A stretch of 64,000 nt of DNA from Kingdonia uniflora (taxonomy: Eukaryota; Streptophyta; Magnoliopsida; Ranunculales; Circaeasteraceae). The notes under the pieces are model-generated. The model saw only the letters and a list, made by a program, of their open reading frames with translations. It was not told the DNA's origin and did no database searches. The stretch is from NCBI GenBank assembly GCA_014058105.1, contig JACGCM010002435.1, positions 1,798,001 to 1,862,000 of the forward strand, written 5' to 3'. This document shows positions 21,722-35,712 of the stretch, piece by piece; position 1 is the first letter of the stretch, and every line of letters starts with the position of its first letter. Position numbers and translations under genes: made by a program.

Positions 21722-22502
21722 CTAAACAACAGTCCAAGTATAACTTAGTGTCAAAATCAATTTCTTCTTCTTATGATTAAGGCCAACAACAACCTTTCTG
21801 CATACTCTAGGCCTCATATAAGCTTGAAGACCCATGCTCTCTTTCGCCATAGTAACAGATGATGCACTTTCCTTCATTTCTGATAGTACTCTATATCTTC
21901 CTCCATCTATATCTAGTAAATCATAATAGTTGTTCTTCACTAAGCCAGGGTCAAGAGAAACCCATTTAGACCATCTAGGAGTTTTGAGAGTGTACACAGG
22001 TGTCAGGCCCCATGAGTTACATATGCTCCTTGTGCTAGCTAAGTATGGAATCTTAGTGATAGAATGTGTGAGCCTGCTACAAACATCATCTGAGCAAATC
22101 AGCTTGGAAGTCTCATGAATGTGTGCAATTCCCCCTAAATACAATCCCATTTCTTATCTTCCATATATGACAGACCATTACTGCGAGTGCTATGCTAAGG
22201 ATCTTGTAAGCTGTATTGTCTCTCCCCATACTACTAATTTCATGCTCAATGCCCTTATTGCTAGCTTTGAAGATGGGGCATATAAAGCTATTAACCACTC
22301 TTTGCATCAGAGAGTCTCGGGTAGCAAGGCATTTTCTCATGGCTTTCCAAAGAATGACCCCATGCCTAGGTATAACAAGCACACCCCAGCAAAGATCATA
22401 CATTTTATTCACTGCCCTAATTGCTGTTAGTTTCTCAAAGGTTACAGCCACACTGAAGTTTCCCTTGCTATTTGGAGACGATATAACTCTATCCTCATTC
22501 AT
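21722..22502 (-). pseudogene. LINE zinc-binding RT domain (zf-RVT) fragment and tail
   Basis: GNFSVAVTFEKLTA, ILWKAMRKCLATRDSLMQRV and FICPIFKA match the reverse-transcriptase zinc-binding domain of plant LINEs (FSVKSAY, W-x-LRGRLxTxDRL, C-x-x-C). It continues to VCHIWKIRNGIVFRG, the usual segment before the C-terminal RNase H. The following frame (22150-21722) is not recognised. Confidence 0.7.
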
Positions 22503-23264
22503 GGAGATGCTATCAATTACAGATAGGCCATTACTTATCTCAGCTCCAATCCAAGCATGAATCTACGTTGATGAATGTTTCAAGTTATATTGGATATGAA
22601 CTTGGACACTCTGACACTCTGACATTGTAGCTTTGGTAAGAATCATATAAGAAATGTGTATCAAAACTGCTAAGCTACACCATTGAGTTTATAAAATTGT
22701 TACTCGCTTGATATGATATATGTTCAATAACCTAGTCATAGAACAAATAGCTCAGTTTGTTATACAATCTCGATTCATCAACAAACAACCTAATGAATCG
22801 ATATTGGACTGCTGATAAATATTGCCAATATTGCTCAAATAATAATAATTAAGCATTGGGTAATTTTAAAACAAAAGATATGGGGGACCACGGAGCCTCT
22901 ATCTTGTTTGATATTCCAATACTCCTTACAAATTTTCATCCACATCCGACTCCTTAAACATAAACAAAGTGGTTTAAGGTAAAATGAGCACATTGATGGC
23001 ATTCATATTAAAGTTAAAGAAATAAAATCACCTGAATAGGCGGTATACTTTGAGCATCTGAAAAGTCGATTCCATCTCGATTAATGAACCTAAAATTAGT
23101 TCAAAATAAGGTTAAGATATGACAATTTCATATCATTTCTTCTCTCAAGCAACCATTTCCTTAACTGTTTAGCAGATAGACAATCCATCAGTAAGTGCTC
23201 AATGCTTAATAGATAGAAAATCAATAAACATAATACATGAATATAATAGCTCAGCTAAACCGTT

Positions 23265-23430
23265 GGCCAGGGCCTAATCCAATAGAAAAGCCTAATACAG
23301 GTTGACCTTGATGATCTCTGACTATACCTCCTGCTCCACATCCCATTGGATGCCAATGCAGAACTATTAGTGTTTAGTTTAAAGACTCCAATGTTGGGCT
23401 TTAACCATTTCACAATCAGTGACTTTCTTT
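23265..23430 (-). pseudogene. RNase H fragment of a LINE
   Basis: WLKPNIGVFKLNTNSSALAS and, after a frameshift, GGIVRDHQGQPVLGFSIGLG match plant LINE-type RNase H (FKLNxDGSxxxxxxxGAGGVVRDxxGxxxxGF). On the minus strand it lies upstream of the RT and zf-RVT pieces, whereas in an intact LINE it comes last. Confidence 0.7.
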
Positions 23431-24174
23431 GCTTTGGTTGCCTTTGAAAGCAGTTTGAGTGCTTGTAGAGTAAACAACTCTGTGAAATCTCTTCTTTTGA
23501 TATTGTACATGTAGATCAGATTCTGTAGCCATGTGCACACTTTTTGAATTATGATCTCTACAGGCTTACTCGCATCATCACACTTCGCATTACATCTAGA
23601 TTTCCATTTCCATAACTTTCTGTGAGACTGCCACTCTTATAGATTCAACGTGGGTATTTAATTTCATAGTCTGACAAACTAACCCAATTTTCAATTTTCG
23701 ATTTTCGAATTGCTAACCAAATGATAGAAAACTCGCAAAATATCAATACCTTTTGTAAGTTCTGCAATAATCTACCAATACCCAAGATGTAAAAACATAA
23801 TTAAGTTCTTATAACATTATTTTTGAGAGAACCCCACTCAAAACTAAGAAAACCCAAGTAAATGCACGACCTTAAACGCTTAAACATCAAACCCCAGACA
23901 CCAATTTGAGCCCAAGACTCTAATAATAAACAATTTGAATAAAGAAGAGTACCTCTTGAAGAAATCCGTTGAGTAGTCTGATGGCATTTTCTTTCAAACT
24001 TTCATCTTAAAGCTGAAGAATTACATGAGGGATCACTCTTGGGAATTTCATCCACCTCATTAAACGTCTCTTTGTTCTTTTGCGGTGACTTTTCGATAAC
24101 TCTGTTAAAAGAACGAAGCAAAATAAACGATCACAAACAGATCAAGAAACATTGAAATGTAGAGAAAGGGATAC

Positions 24175-24254
24175 CTTGATCGATCATTGATTCGCGAAGG
24201 AGATTGAAAGCTCTCTTCCTGTTCTTGCTTTTGAAATTCTTTAATTTCTGCCAT
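24175..24254 (-). pseudogene. Captured first coding exon of an unidentified gene in H2
   Basis: An ATG at 24254 opens MAEIKEFQKQEQEESFQSPS followed by RINDRS, then a donor (CAAG/GTATCC). Possible next exons on the same strand encode VIEKSPQKNKETFNEVDEIP (about 24100-24030), MPSDYSTDFFKR (about 23985-23950) and FINRDGIDFSDAQSIPPIQ (about 23090-23034), each near plausible splice sites. I do not recognise the gene. The exon chain suggests a captured genomic segment. Confidence 0.45.
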
Positions 24255-25209
24255 TGTGGGGATCAAAGTTGGAGAATTTCGCGAGATCCCGTAATGTAGG
24301 GTTGGAATTTAGAGTGCTCTTGTAATCAACTGCCACATGATGCTTCACTATACACTCGAAGAAGTAAACCCAAATCCTTATAACACTTTTGAGTCTTCTT
24401 CTGTTACATCGTCATCAATCAACAGCAAAACAACAGGTATAGCTGAAAGAGAGAGAGAGGGAGAGAAAAAGACCAACAACAACAACAAACCAACAACTGC
24501 AATAACAAGTATAATTGAAAGAGAGAGATAGAGTACCTTGCTTAAAACGATAGCTGATGGGAGAGACGTCTTCTTTGGGAGAGATGAAAAGATGGCTTTG
24601 GGAGAGATGAAGAGTTAGGAGAGGTAAAGAGTCGGGCTAAGTTGTTGAGAGATAGAGATAGACTAAGACTAAACTACTCATTTTTTGTGTTTTGTCCAAA
24701 ATACCCATAAGTATTAGAGTTGAATAAATCTAGGCTGTTCATCTCCCTCTTTATTTTTGAGACTGACAAATTTGTCTATTTGAAAAACACCGTTCCTTAA
24801 TGTATAATAGACTAGTACTACCCGTGGGTCGCCACGACTATGTCGACGTGCCTTCGGCGCTACATAATCAATAGAATCAACAGAAAGAGAAGTATTAACA
24901 ACAACAATTATTCCAACTTACAATTAGGGTATAATGATCACCCAGCAACATGGGTTTTCGAATAAATCCTAGTAGGGGTCTCTCATTGCGGGTTTTCAAA
25001 TCTTAACATATTCCAATGTCTGATAATACATTTTCTTTTTAGAAGAGTTCGACACAAATCTTGTCACACAAAACTGTTGTACTAATATTTGCTAGAAATC
25101 ATAACCCCACTGTTTAATGCATCCTTCCACTACAGTTATTAACTAATTTACCATATGACTGGTACAATGTAGATAAAAAAACTTAAATTACTATTAGTAA
25201 GAGACAGTA

Positions 25210-25985
25210 AAACATACTTTGAGCCTTTTAATATTTTCTTGCAAAGCTTTAGTAGCAACCTCAGCCTACTGAGCAATCGACATCACCTTCACACTCCTCG
25301 ATACTCCACCATTCACCCCTCTTATCATTGCCGGTGCAACAGATGCCACGCTTGGACCCTGTTGGTACCCATTACCCGTGTACATATAGGGTGGTGGTTG
25401 TTGATGTTGGTGTATTGTCTGATGAACAACGTCATCAATTTTCTTCCCCAATCCCTTCCTAAACTACGCCTTCCCCCATTTCTTCTCCTCGTCTTCCTCA
25501 CTTTCTTCAATCACAACCTCACTAACCTCAACTTCCCTTTCCTCGCTCTCGAAAACCCCCTTCTTCACACGAGCTCCTCGTCACTCAATCCCACCGCCGC
25601 GCCATGATTACTTCCCCCATCCCACGACATATAATCATGCGCTACAACTTTCGATTGCCGAACCTGCTCTTTGTCTGCCATAATCTTATTAATCGTCGCT
25701 TGATCTAGAATCGAACCATTACCCAAATTCGTACCTTTCTTCCCAATCCCCATTAATCTTACTATGTTCTTCCCTCTTATCTCCTATTCATCCCCATCTC
25801 CCAAATTTTTTGAAAGGGGTTTCACCAAACTATATGTTGGGGCGTCGCGGTGGAGCTAGAGTTAGCGAGGGTTCTTGTATTCTTCTGAAGCTCTTGAAGC
25901 CTCTCCTTCGTGTACTCTCCGACTTGAGGGACTACGTTAGAGACATTGGGGTTGGTTGCAGAGAGACAGTCTTTCGTAGAGAGAC
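25210..25985 (-). pseudogene. ILP1 / GCFC-type gene fragment captured by H3
   Basis: ILP1 (INCREASED LEVEL OF POLYPLOIDY1) is a plant GCFC-domain nuclear protein. From 25970 downward the minus strand gives SNVVPQVGEYTKERLQELQK with NTRTLANSSSTATPQ, then LDQATINKIMADKEQVRQSK, AHDYMSWDGGSNHGAAVGLS with DEELV, EDEEKKWGKA, FRKGLGKKIDDVVHQ and QAEVATKALQENIKRLK. These fall in the same order as the N-terminal half of Arabidopsis ILP1 as I recall it (NVLPQAGSYSKEALLELQKN, DYISLDGG, FKKGIGKRMDEGSH, QQAELAKKALKDNVKKLK). Frameshifts and stops occur between blocks and the C-terminal GCFC domain is absent. Confidence 0.75.
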
Positions 25986-26845
25986 AGTCTTTCTACAAAG
26001 TACATAAGGTGAACTCATTCGAATAATTATCACGGGAAGTACAATTTTTTTATGCATAGATGTATAACTCACTTTTCCTTCTTAGGGACTAAAATCAGAG
26101 GACACAAAATTCTTCTAAGACTAAAGATGCAGGCAAAACCTTGCGAATAAAAATTGAACATCAACTTTAACGTCTTTTTCTCGGCATCTTTTTAATGGTC
26201 AAATATTGAAGGACACCCATCGTGATGATCTTCTCCATAAAAGCAACTATTGGTTTAGCACTACCTTATTAAGGAAGCATAACATACTTCAGTATATTCA
26301 ACTACTAATCCATCCAAGAACTGCCATGTATCTCTGCCATCCCATCTAAGGATTTGTTCTGGTCTTGAACCTCATGCCATAATAAGGAGCTACACATGCA
26401 ATAGGGAAACTCTTCCCAGAGCACAAACATTTGACATCAATTCCATTGTTCACTTATAAGACATCTGGAAAAAATATATATAAACAAATGCAAATGATCT
26501 TGAGTTCAATAATAAATTAAATCAAGCAAAATCTATGAAAGCAAAAAAATCACGGTATGGAACTATTACTTCGCTAAGAATAGTAGGTATAACTTGTAGT
26601 GACGAAAAATAACTAGTGGAATACAATCGTAATTGTGTCTTGGTCAACCAACGGACACCACAAAAAAAAGAAGTTATGGTATATGGTTATTGGCACAAAG
26701 AAAGGTAACCTTGTCTTAATTGGTAGTAGGAGGCCTGAGTTTGCTTATGATCACATTAACCAAAATTCTTTGTCAAAAAATATGGATTATGATCACGTTA
26801 ACCAAAATTCTTTGGCATAAAATGTGGAAACTTCCATATTGAATA

Positions 26846-27078
26846 GTTCTCGATTTGGCACCAATTTCATGTTGAAGCATCCACCTTTAATATTTGAATA
26901 GCCCCATAAGGTCGACACCAAATCGATCTCTATAATATCGTCACTCGATTATATAAAGAAGTTCTCGATTTGGCACCAATTTCATGTTGAACCATCCACC
27001 TTTAATATTTGAATAGCCCCATAAGCTCGACATCAAATCGATCTCTTTATAATATCGTCACTCGATCATATAAAGAAG
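26846..27078. repeat. Tandem duplication, 115-bp period, two copies
   Basis: The unit beginning GTTCTCGATTTGGCACC occurs at 26846 and 26961 and ends with CACTCGAT-ATATAAAGAAG in both. Differences are few, so it is young. Confidence 0.9.
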
Positions 27079-30000
27079 TATTTTTATAACTCTGTTGGCG
27101 CTAGTTTTCTTAGCTTAAGTGTGCCTCTTTGGATGCACATTGAACGTAAATAACGATTCCAGCGAGGACTTGACAAATAAAAGTGAAAGAAGAGTAGCTC
27201 AAAGTTGAAGCTAATATTTCCATTTATGGCACTTGGATGAAGTTTTAGGTGGCAACAATTTCGAACTAACATCCAAAGTTCTCCTTATGGTACCTAGAGC
27301 ATTGGAATGTCTTGCCAACTCTAGTCGATCCTTCAATTTAATCGAATACATGGTCTATTGAGAGGTAAAATCTGGGGTGTTTGATTAGTCTGCATTGTCA
27401 TTCTAAGAGGATCTACATTTGCTACTTTAACATTCCTGGAATTTCCTCCTCATTTTTCACTCTAAAATAGTTAGCCAATATTTGCATTATTGAAAACAAA
27501 AATGGAGAAATAATGCTTGCAGTTTATGTGCCTTGAGACTACATGTGAGTTGTTGGATAATCAAGTTACTCTCACTGCTTTAACGTGATATTTTGTTTGT
27601 GAAGGCGATTTTTCAATTGTAATAGCCCTCTTATTTACCTAAATGACTTTAAATATACAGTCATGGTTTCTAATTCTTATGATTACCCTCATTCTTTTAA
27701 TAAACCATAAAACCCGTAGACAGGACATTATGATGCAAATCTCAATAAAAGTTTTCCTGGTTTGTGGGCAAATCGAGTTTTTCAAGAAAATGAAACTTTA
27801 GAGAATAATTTTTTTTGGGGGTTGGTATTGGTTCTACAGGTGTCTTGAATCCAGTCGAAGAATTGGACCGGTCTATTGAACTTATGGCTAAGCTACCTAA
27901 AACATAAAAGATTTGGATTTCACTTTATTGTACATTTGTATTTGGGGATGTTATATGGCGGCTTGTGATGAAAAGTATGAGGTGTTCATTGAAATCTGGA
28001 TTGCGCCATTCACCTATAATGGTAAATTGAGCAAATTTGGGATACGAAAAAAGGAATAGAAAACACACAATGAAGCTAGGAAGATTGCTTGGACACGAAG
28101 AAATCCCTTTAATATTTTGCTTCAGTGAATACTCATGGTGGAATTCGGGCACGTTGTTTATTGAGATTTATTTTATGATAAATGTATCAAGATGGCACCT
28201 CTGTGATGTTTGTCCCCATTATAATACGTTTGAATGAATTCTCTTGCTCACTGGGGCAATTGGCTTATTGAGTTTAAACCTTTTTTTAATAGAGTTTTGT
28301 ATGATTAGGCAATTATGCAAGTAGAGACCACAATGGTACTTTCATTGTGGTACAGAAGTTCCATTTTTAGAAGATGGGATGGTGAGTAATAACTATTAAT
28401 TAACACGAAGATTGTAATTTCTACAGTTGAAGTATAGAAAAGGGGATGATCAAAATCCTTAACGATCTTACCTATATGCCATTACACAATATTTTTCTTT
28501 TTAGGCTTTTGTTATGGAAATCGAAGGATAAATTTTTATATATGTGTTATATCTTAAGTAAAATATTATCCTCAACCTCAAGTAAAACAAATGTAAGGAA
28601 AATAATATTAATAAGGATAAGTTCATACATGAAATGTAAAGCAAGCGAGATGATTGATGAGATGTTGATCTTTATGCAATAATTTTGACAAACATTGATC
28701 TACACAACCAAATAAAATCCCACCTGGTTAGTATAATAATAATAAGATCTCAACAAAACATTAGATGTCAAAATATCAACACATTTCGCAAAAAGGAAAA
28801 AACCAACATAACAACAAAAAATAAGACGGGGAAGACGTAGATAGAGATTGGGAGTTGTAAATCTTAATACATTAGTACTTCTTTTGGTGGGAGCAGAATA
28901 CCCATAGGATATTAAGTAACAAAAACTCCAAATTAGACAGAGCGTGTATCCAAGGACGAAAAGTTCGATTAAAACATTAATTTTGAGAATACACAAATCA
29001 AATTATATGAAAAAAGTAAACTCTACATACTCAAAAAGACTAAGCCCCATGGAAAATCATGAAACCGATGTATTTTAACCATAATGAAAAAATAACCGAT
29101 TTTACATGAATTGCTAGGTGGTCCTTTGGCAAGCTAGACTGAGGGAACACAGCTCCATTCACATAGTCAAAACCGTGCATATCACAACTCCCTGTTTACT
29201 TGAATCTGCATGAATTTCTCACTATATGAAGAATGTCATTGTAAGAAGCAATGCAATGGCAGTCACTTTGTAACCTCCTCCTCTTCATCAGGACCTACTA
29301 CTCCCTATTTCAATATAACAAAGCAACATAAGTAATATGAAAATTGATAGAGATAAATAGAACAAATTTCGGGTTGTTTTGTGTCTTTAACTTTCTTAAT
29401 CCCTAAGCAAAATTCTATATCAAGTATGTTCTTTTACTCTTTTTAGTGCCTAGACCAAGAATTGATGTATTCATAAAGAAAAAAAAACATCCTCTACACA
29501 ATTCAGATAATGGAGGTAAACTTGAGAACATCAATGAGTCAGTCGAGTAACCAAAGGTGGGAGTAATTGAAAATGACTGTCTCAAGCGGCATGGGTTGTT
29601 GCAATGGTTTAATCTCTATCATGGATCCTGGTGGATTTAAACCATCTCTTGAGATACCTTGAAGATATCGTAAGTGCTCTCACATTTGAGCTAAAGATCT
29701 GACATGCATTTTCAATATAAAAATAATCAAGACATTTGCACATACCATCACACATCCCCATTGCTTTATAATCAGAACTACTTACAAAATTGAAGATGAA
29801 TTTACTTTTAGTTCTTGTTAAGCTAAATAGAGAGCCGAACATTCATGCAAATTATTGTCTATAAAGAACATATTAGTTATAGAAGATGTAGATTTACTCC
29901 TAACATCTGCCACAAAAGATTCATAGAAAAGTAAAAACTTGTCAATTTTCATAAGCTAATAAATTATTGTTACCTAAACACAGAGGAAAAACATGGGATG

Positions 30001-33000
30001 TTAATCCATGGAGGCATGGAAACTCTTTTACTTAAAACTATGCTCCATGACTAAATATAAGCCTTGATATCCATAATTGACGTGGGGAAAATTGTTGACT
30101 ATCTAAGACTACCTTTTATTTGTCACATAATTAGAACAGGATATTTTAATGAAGCGAAAAACAGTCTTTGTTTAGGGCACCTATTGCATGGACATCACTA
30201 AGAACGTACTAGAAAATCCATTTGGATGTGAATGTGTCTGTGTAACTTACCCATTGTGTTGAACCGGAAAAAACACTCACCATAATTTCATTGTTATGAA
30301 GAACAGGAGAAACATTAAATATATGAAACATGTTATAAAACTACATATAAGAAATTCTGAATAGACCGAAGAAGATAAGTTACATAGCGAATAGGAAGTA
30401 GCAACTTAAACTAGAAGAAAAAAAAAAGTAAATTGCAAGATGAAAGGGACAATTGAAATTAAAAGTTAAGGTAATGAAACCCAAAAATAAGTCTGTTAGA
30501 TTTGTTTACCTTTAGTTATTATCTTCCCGCATTCATCCATGGCTTAGGCTGCAATAAAACTCAAGCAAAGCGTAAACTCTAGAAGAAGAAAGAAATAATT
30601 CTTGATTATTAGATTCATACTTCATATATTCACAAAATTAATTTCATTCTTGACCTTTTCCCCTGATGTAATTAAAATTAGAAATTGGAAAAAAAATAAT
30701 GAGATAAAAATTGAAGATGGTGATGAGAAGAAGGTACCAACACAATTATTTCAATGATAAAGATGGAAAGTAGAGACGGATGAGGGCGACAATGATGTAA
30801 TTACCTTTTTCCATAATCAGTACGATTCAACATTTCTTATACTGTAAAATTGAGATTGCTTACTACCCTTAACAATTAAATAATGAATGTGTTAAGATAC
30901 ACAAAGATAAATAATTTTAACTCGGAAAAATATAGAGTTGGGAACATTAAAACAGCCTTAGCTGGCAAGTACAGAGAAAAAAAGGATAATCACAAATAAT
31001 AGTTCAAAGCTCTTATTCTTCGAATTTGATATAGACATACAAAGATAGAAATTACCGAACCACTCAAGTGAAGAGCAATTTAATTTGCGATGAATCTCAT
31101 AGCATACTCCATTTGTTATAGAAAAACCCAAATTAGCAAATTGTAGAGAGTTTTTGTTTATGTAGAGAGAGCACTAACCTATGAAAAAGTTGCAGAGAAT
31201 TGAAGCAAACAATTGGAACATTTGTAGATTGCAATAGATTTAGGAAAAATGGTCAAAGTCAAAATTAAAAGATGTGTGAATACGTGAAAGAGATCATGCG
31301 GAAATCGAAGAGGTATACTCAATTCAAAGTGTTTTGTTGAAATCTTCTGAATACTTAGAAATCTTTTCATTGTAAAGGGAAGAAAGAAAGATTTTTGTAG
31401 AAGAGGATCATCAAGGCTATAATTCGTATTATGGGAGAGAATTAAGGCGTTGGGAAGTTTTTTTTATGGAGGTGGAGAGAAAGAGATGGGGTTCTTCATA
31501 ACTGATTCTCTATTTTCCTTATGGGGAAGAAACGTTTGATTCGAATTATTAACTTTTAAATAAGACTTGTCTAAGGTTATAACAGTAAGACAATAATGAA
31601 TAAATGAATAAAAACGTAAGTTCTTGAGTGTTAAATGACAAAATTTGGGGGGACCAATCCATAAGGAAAAGTGTTTGCGATATTCAATTTTTGTAAAAGA
31701 TGTGTTAGATCTATAAAATGATGAATATAACACCGTGATATAATCTTTAGAGTTTAATTTCACCAACATCTTATAGACATAGTCTTCAGAATATATACAG
31801 AAAAAAAAAAAAACATTTATAACAAAAGTTAGTATAAAAAATATAACAAACCTTTGTATTAATACAAATTCAGAAATTGAATTTCCTAGAAGTACACCCA
31901 TTAAATAGTATCAAAAATTATAAAGTAGATCTGCACTGATAACACTCATCAGAAAATTTTCAGATTATCATTTGATAACATTTGGTTGACATATATATAT
32001 TGACATACATATGATAAAATTTAGATTCTTATGCTAATATTCATATCGCATTAGATTTAAAGATTACTTTGAAATTGATAGCTTATATTACTGATAATCA
32101 TACTAAAGTTAGATTTCTAACTTCGGTTCTATTTAACTCAAATGAAGAAAATAAGGATATGATGCAACCAAATCGATCTTGATTTCATGCAAGTTCAATA
32201 AATGATGCATACTATACTAAGGCCGATCATGTAAAATCAGTTCCATAATCTATATTTTCATTTGAGTGCCCCACATAATCAAGAATTGCTCTAAATTATG
32301 TGGCTATTAATCACTAATGTTCCCTAAACTTTAAAGGAGGCGTACAACTTAATAATCAAGCCTGTTTCATAAATTTCTAACTCCAAAAGGTTGCGTTTAT
32401 CAATGTCACCATAATTACCTAAGAAAGATAATAGAATATATGCTTATTAATGTAGAATTAACTGTTTCACTATTAAAAATGAGTAGTAATCTATATAGAA
32501 CCTAGTACCAAAACTATTTCATTGTAAGGTCAAGAAGTCTCCTGAAAATAACATTAAGAACAAATGAATGTGTGGAATATAAAGAGGTGAAAGTAAGAAA
32601 TGAATCTAATATAGGAAGGCTAAGGTTATCCTTTAGGCAATAGAGGGGGACCAATTAATACTAAACTGGAAGCTAGAGATTTATATATTAGTAACCATGG
32701 ACTTCATTTAATAAAAATAGATTATTAATTGTTTATTTCGCAAGAGGGAGTGGCATAGATGCTTTGCATGGAAAAAGGGGAGGCATTTTTATTTATTATT
32801 ATTATTATTTATTTATTTATCCAGTTTTAGGCGTTTATCAGTTTGGGAACTGAAAAGGTCAAGTTAATATGCTTTGAATTCAACTCATTGGATGAGTGTT
32901 TAGTTCTACCATTTTAGCCCCCAATTAAATGACATGTAGCTTTTTTTGTGATGCCAATATCAGTACTCAAAGTTCCAGAACAAAGAAAATAGAAGTGGAA

Positions 33001-33336
33001 TATCTGATATGCATTTTACGCTTGCTTGAGATTTAAAAAAAAAAATGATGCATCATGAATTCCAGTAGATCATGTAAAAATTATAGTAAAAAACAGAAAA
33101 TTTATACAGTGATATAATGAAAGGAGCGGAAGTATAGTGAGAGTAAAAGGAAAATGATGCAATAAAAAATATAGAACAAATCAACACATAGCATAAGATA
33201 GAGAAAGGAGAATGAAATTTTACAGTGGGGAATGTAGGTAAAATATGTACCATATGATAAAAGTCTTTTTCACCTGAAACATTTGGAAAAGAAGTATAAT
33301 AAGAAAATCCTACTTGTATAGCCGTATATGATTTCA

Positions 33337-33426
33337 ATTGCACCTTCGATGCCTTCGTACTTTCCTAGCCTGGATTCCGAGATTGCACCTTCGACACCTT
33401 TGTACTTTCCTGCCCTGGATTCCGAG
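33337..33426. repeat. Tandem duplication, 45-bp period, two copies
   Basis: ATTGCACCTTCGA and CCTGGATTCCGAG recur at 33337 and 33382. The period is 15 codons. On the minus strand it could encode SESRAGKYKGVEGAI-like repeats, but the frame around it is short. Confidence 0.85.
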
Positions 33427-34637
33427 ATTATCCTCATACGCTAGAACCACGAAACCCGGAGAAGTAACGATGGGAGAGAGAGAGAGAGTACTTGCATCCA
33501 AGGATTGACAGATAGTTGTAAATAAAAATACACAAACAATAAGTTAGATGAAAAATATATTACATTTGGAGTACGAAAAGAAAAGAAACGGGAAATGGGA
33601 ATAATAGTATTGTCAGGAGACTGTCTCTATTTTCCATTCTTCATTCCCCAAATTAATTTAAAATCTCCATTAGAAAAGAAATAGAAAATCAAGAATTATA
33701 ATCCCAACCAAAATTAGATATCTATGAAAGTTTATGATTCATGGAAATGGTTTTGTACAATTGAAACCCCAACCATCAAATCTACAGCGTTGCTTAAACT
33801 AAGATCTCCTGATTTCTGCAATCAATTTCACATATGTGAGGAGATGTTCGACACATTCAATTTATTTGAAATTTATATTTCAGATTGCAAATAAGTTACT
33901 AAAGTACATCAATAACACTCAAAAAAGAGTGGAAGATATAGAGCATACCCACCGATTTTCATAGAAAGAAGTAACGGCAATTTCCTGCAATGATCATATA
34001 ATTTAAATTAAAACATGAGCCCATTGGGCTTTGATTAGTACCTTATTTCACGGAGATAAAGATGCTAGTGAGATTCAACTTTCATAGTAGTCTACATAAT
34101 TGAAACAAATAAACTACATTAGAAACCTAATTTTGACCATGAACCAACCACATACGGAGTGGGAAAGATTAAAACTAATAGTATCTAAATTGTTGAAATA
34201 TGGATCTTAGAAAGAAATATAAGAAAAATGAATTCAAACATACCCGATTTCATATTGATAAGGATTCAAAATAAGGGCTGACTTGAGAGAGATTGGGATA
34301 GCAAGATGAAAGCGATGTGAGACACAGACAGATGCATTCGAGCTTCAGGGGTTTCAACTTTCTATAGAATTGAAAGAGAGATAGAGGTTCTCCCTACTAA
34401 AGTTAAAATTGAAGAATAAATTCTGAGGTTTTTAGAATTAATGTAGAGAAGATGGTTACGACTAACGGGAAGAATAATATCCATTAATTAGCATTAAGTT
34501 GACTAATGGGAAGAGAAATGGTTTAGAGAGAAAGGATTTAGAGAAACGGCTTAGAAACCTCTTTTTCTCTAATAAATTCACCTTAATTACATTTTGAATA
34601 AAAACATTGTGAATAAAGACTTAATAATGAAATTGTA

Positions 34638-34735
34638 CTGCCACATAGGACAAACTTCGCCACATGAGACAATCACCGCCACGTGGGACAAACGAAGCTA
34701 CGCGGGACAATTGCCGCCACATAGGACAAAATTGA
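34638..34735. repeat. Short tandem repeat of GCCACATAGGACAA-type units
   Basis: Five imperfect units (GCCACATAGGACAAAC, GCCACATGAGACAATC, GCCACGTGGGACAAAC, a diverged GCTACGCGGGACAATT, GCCACATAGGACAAAA) stand directly before the TA-rich target of Helitron H4. They could be the subterminal repeats of the element that ends here. Confidence 0.7.
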
Positions 34736-35712
34736 TATATATATATATATAATATAAATATACTAGTACTACCTGTGGCTCGCCACGACAACAACGTCGG
34801 CGCGCCTTCGGCGCTACAAAATTGTTCATTAACGCGTCGACGCTAAAACTACGGGTGGAAATAATGGGGGAACAAACCCAATAATAGGCATAGCCTACAT
34901 CTTCTCAGTACTTGTTCTCTTCTCTAACCTATCTTCAGTTTTTATATATACATCCATCAATTACACTTAATTCTTGCCCACCCAACATTATTTTGCTTCT
35001 AAATCATGACCAAACTAATATATACTGATATTGGTTCCATATGAAATGACTTGTTGTAATAGAAAACTGAGTTGTAATAAGGGGAAGATAAATGCACAAC
35101 AATCATTAAATACATGTTCTAAGTTATAATCTTGTACTTTTGACAAAAAAGATTCTTCCATAAAATCATTTTTGCAAAAATGATTTTTTAAAATGTGGTA
35201 ACAATGGTAGCTGCTTTCGCCAGCCACAAAAGCTACCGCTTCTACCCAATAAAACTTGTTTTAGTTACAGAGTCCTGTAATTGCAATATGAAAAGATAGC
35301 TAAAAGTGGTACTCAAAGTTACAACTAAAAAAGTGGTCGGGAGTCCTATTCATATGGGAAGTGGTAGTTTATGTGGTTGGTAACAACTTTATTTATAAAT
35401 TCTAAAGGAACTATATTCTAGTAAGAGCATTTTCGACAGTGCATATATCAGCCATATAAATGATTTTCAAAAATAAAAATGTAAAAACTCTTCATTTACT
35501 TAACTATGGAGATGTATAGTAATTGCAATGATTTTCCAGTTCTCATACATGTTTAGGCAGATGAAAAACATGACAACACAACTTTATTTGTGACTAAAAT
35601 GTTAGTCCTATATAATATGGGGGATCGAGATATCCACAATTTACATCGCCCGTATCTTAATATATGTAAAGTGTACCTTTAAGGCTCATTTGCGCAAAAT
35701 AAGGTAACAAAT

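Larger units (their letters stand above)
20228..24811 (-). mobile_element. Helitron H2, non-autonomous, minus strand
   Basis: It has the same 3' terminal block as H1, with CTAG at 20228-20231, only 10 bp (TATATATATA) beyond H1's 5' end. Its own 5' end, TCTATTATACATTAAGG on the minus strand, lies at 24811 and touches the CTAG of H3 at 24812. Near the 5' end are GGGAGAGATGAAGAGT-type repeats shared with H1. Cargo includes LINE-type fragments and an unidentified host gene. Confidence 0.75.
25986..34637. other. Long AT-rich stretch, no gene recognised
   Basis: Scanning both strands gave only short open frames without family motifs. A possible last exon on the minus strand near 29310-29260 (acceptor, then VVGPDEEEEVTK and stop) hints at more captured host sequence. 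Two tandem duplications inside are listed separately. Confidence 0.4.
24812..34762 (-). mobile_element. Helitron H3, 3' end certain, 5' end unresolved
   Basis: The 3' terminal block (24812 onward) is of the same family. No TCTATTATACATTA-type start was found before the next 3' end at 34763. H3 may be truncated, may end near the short repeats at 34638-34735, or may have H4 nested inside it and share the 5' end near 38645. The interval given is the maximum if H3 stops at H4. Confidence 0.4.

Noticed and set aside
25810..26007. Plus-strand frame over the ILP1 fragment
   Set aside because: The minus strand carries the recognisable ILP1 blocks; the plus frame is a shadow.
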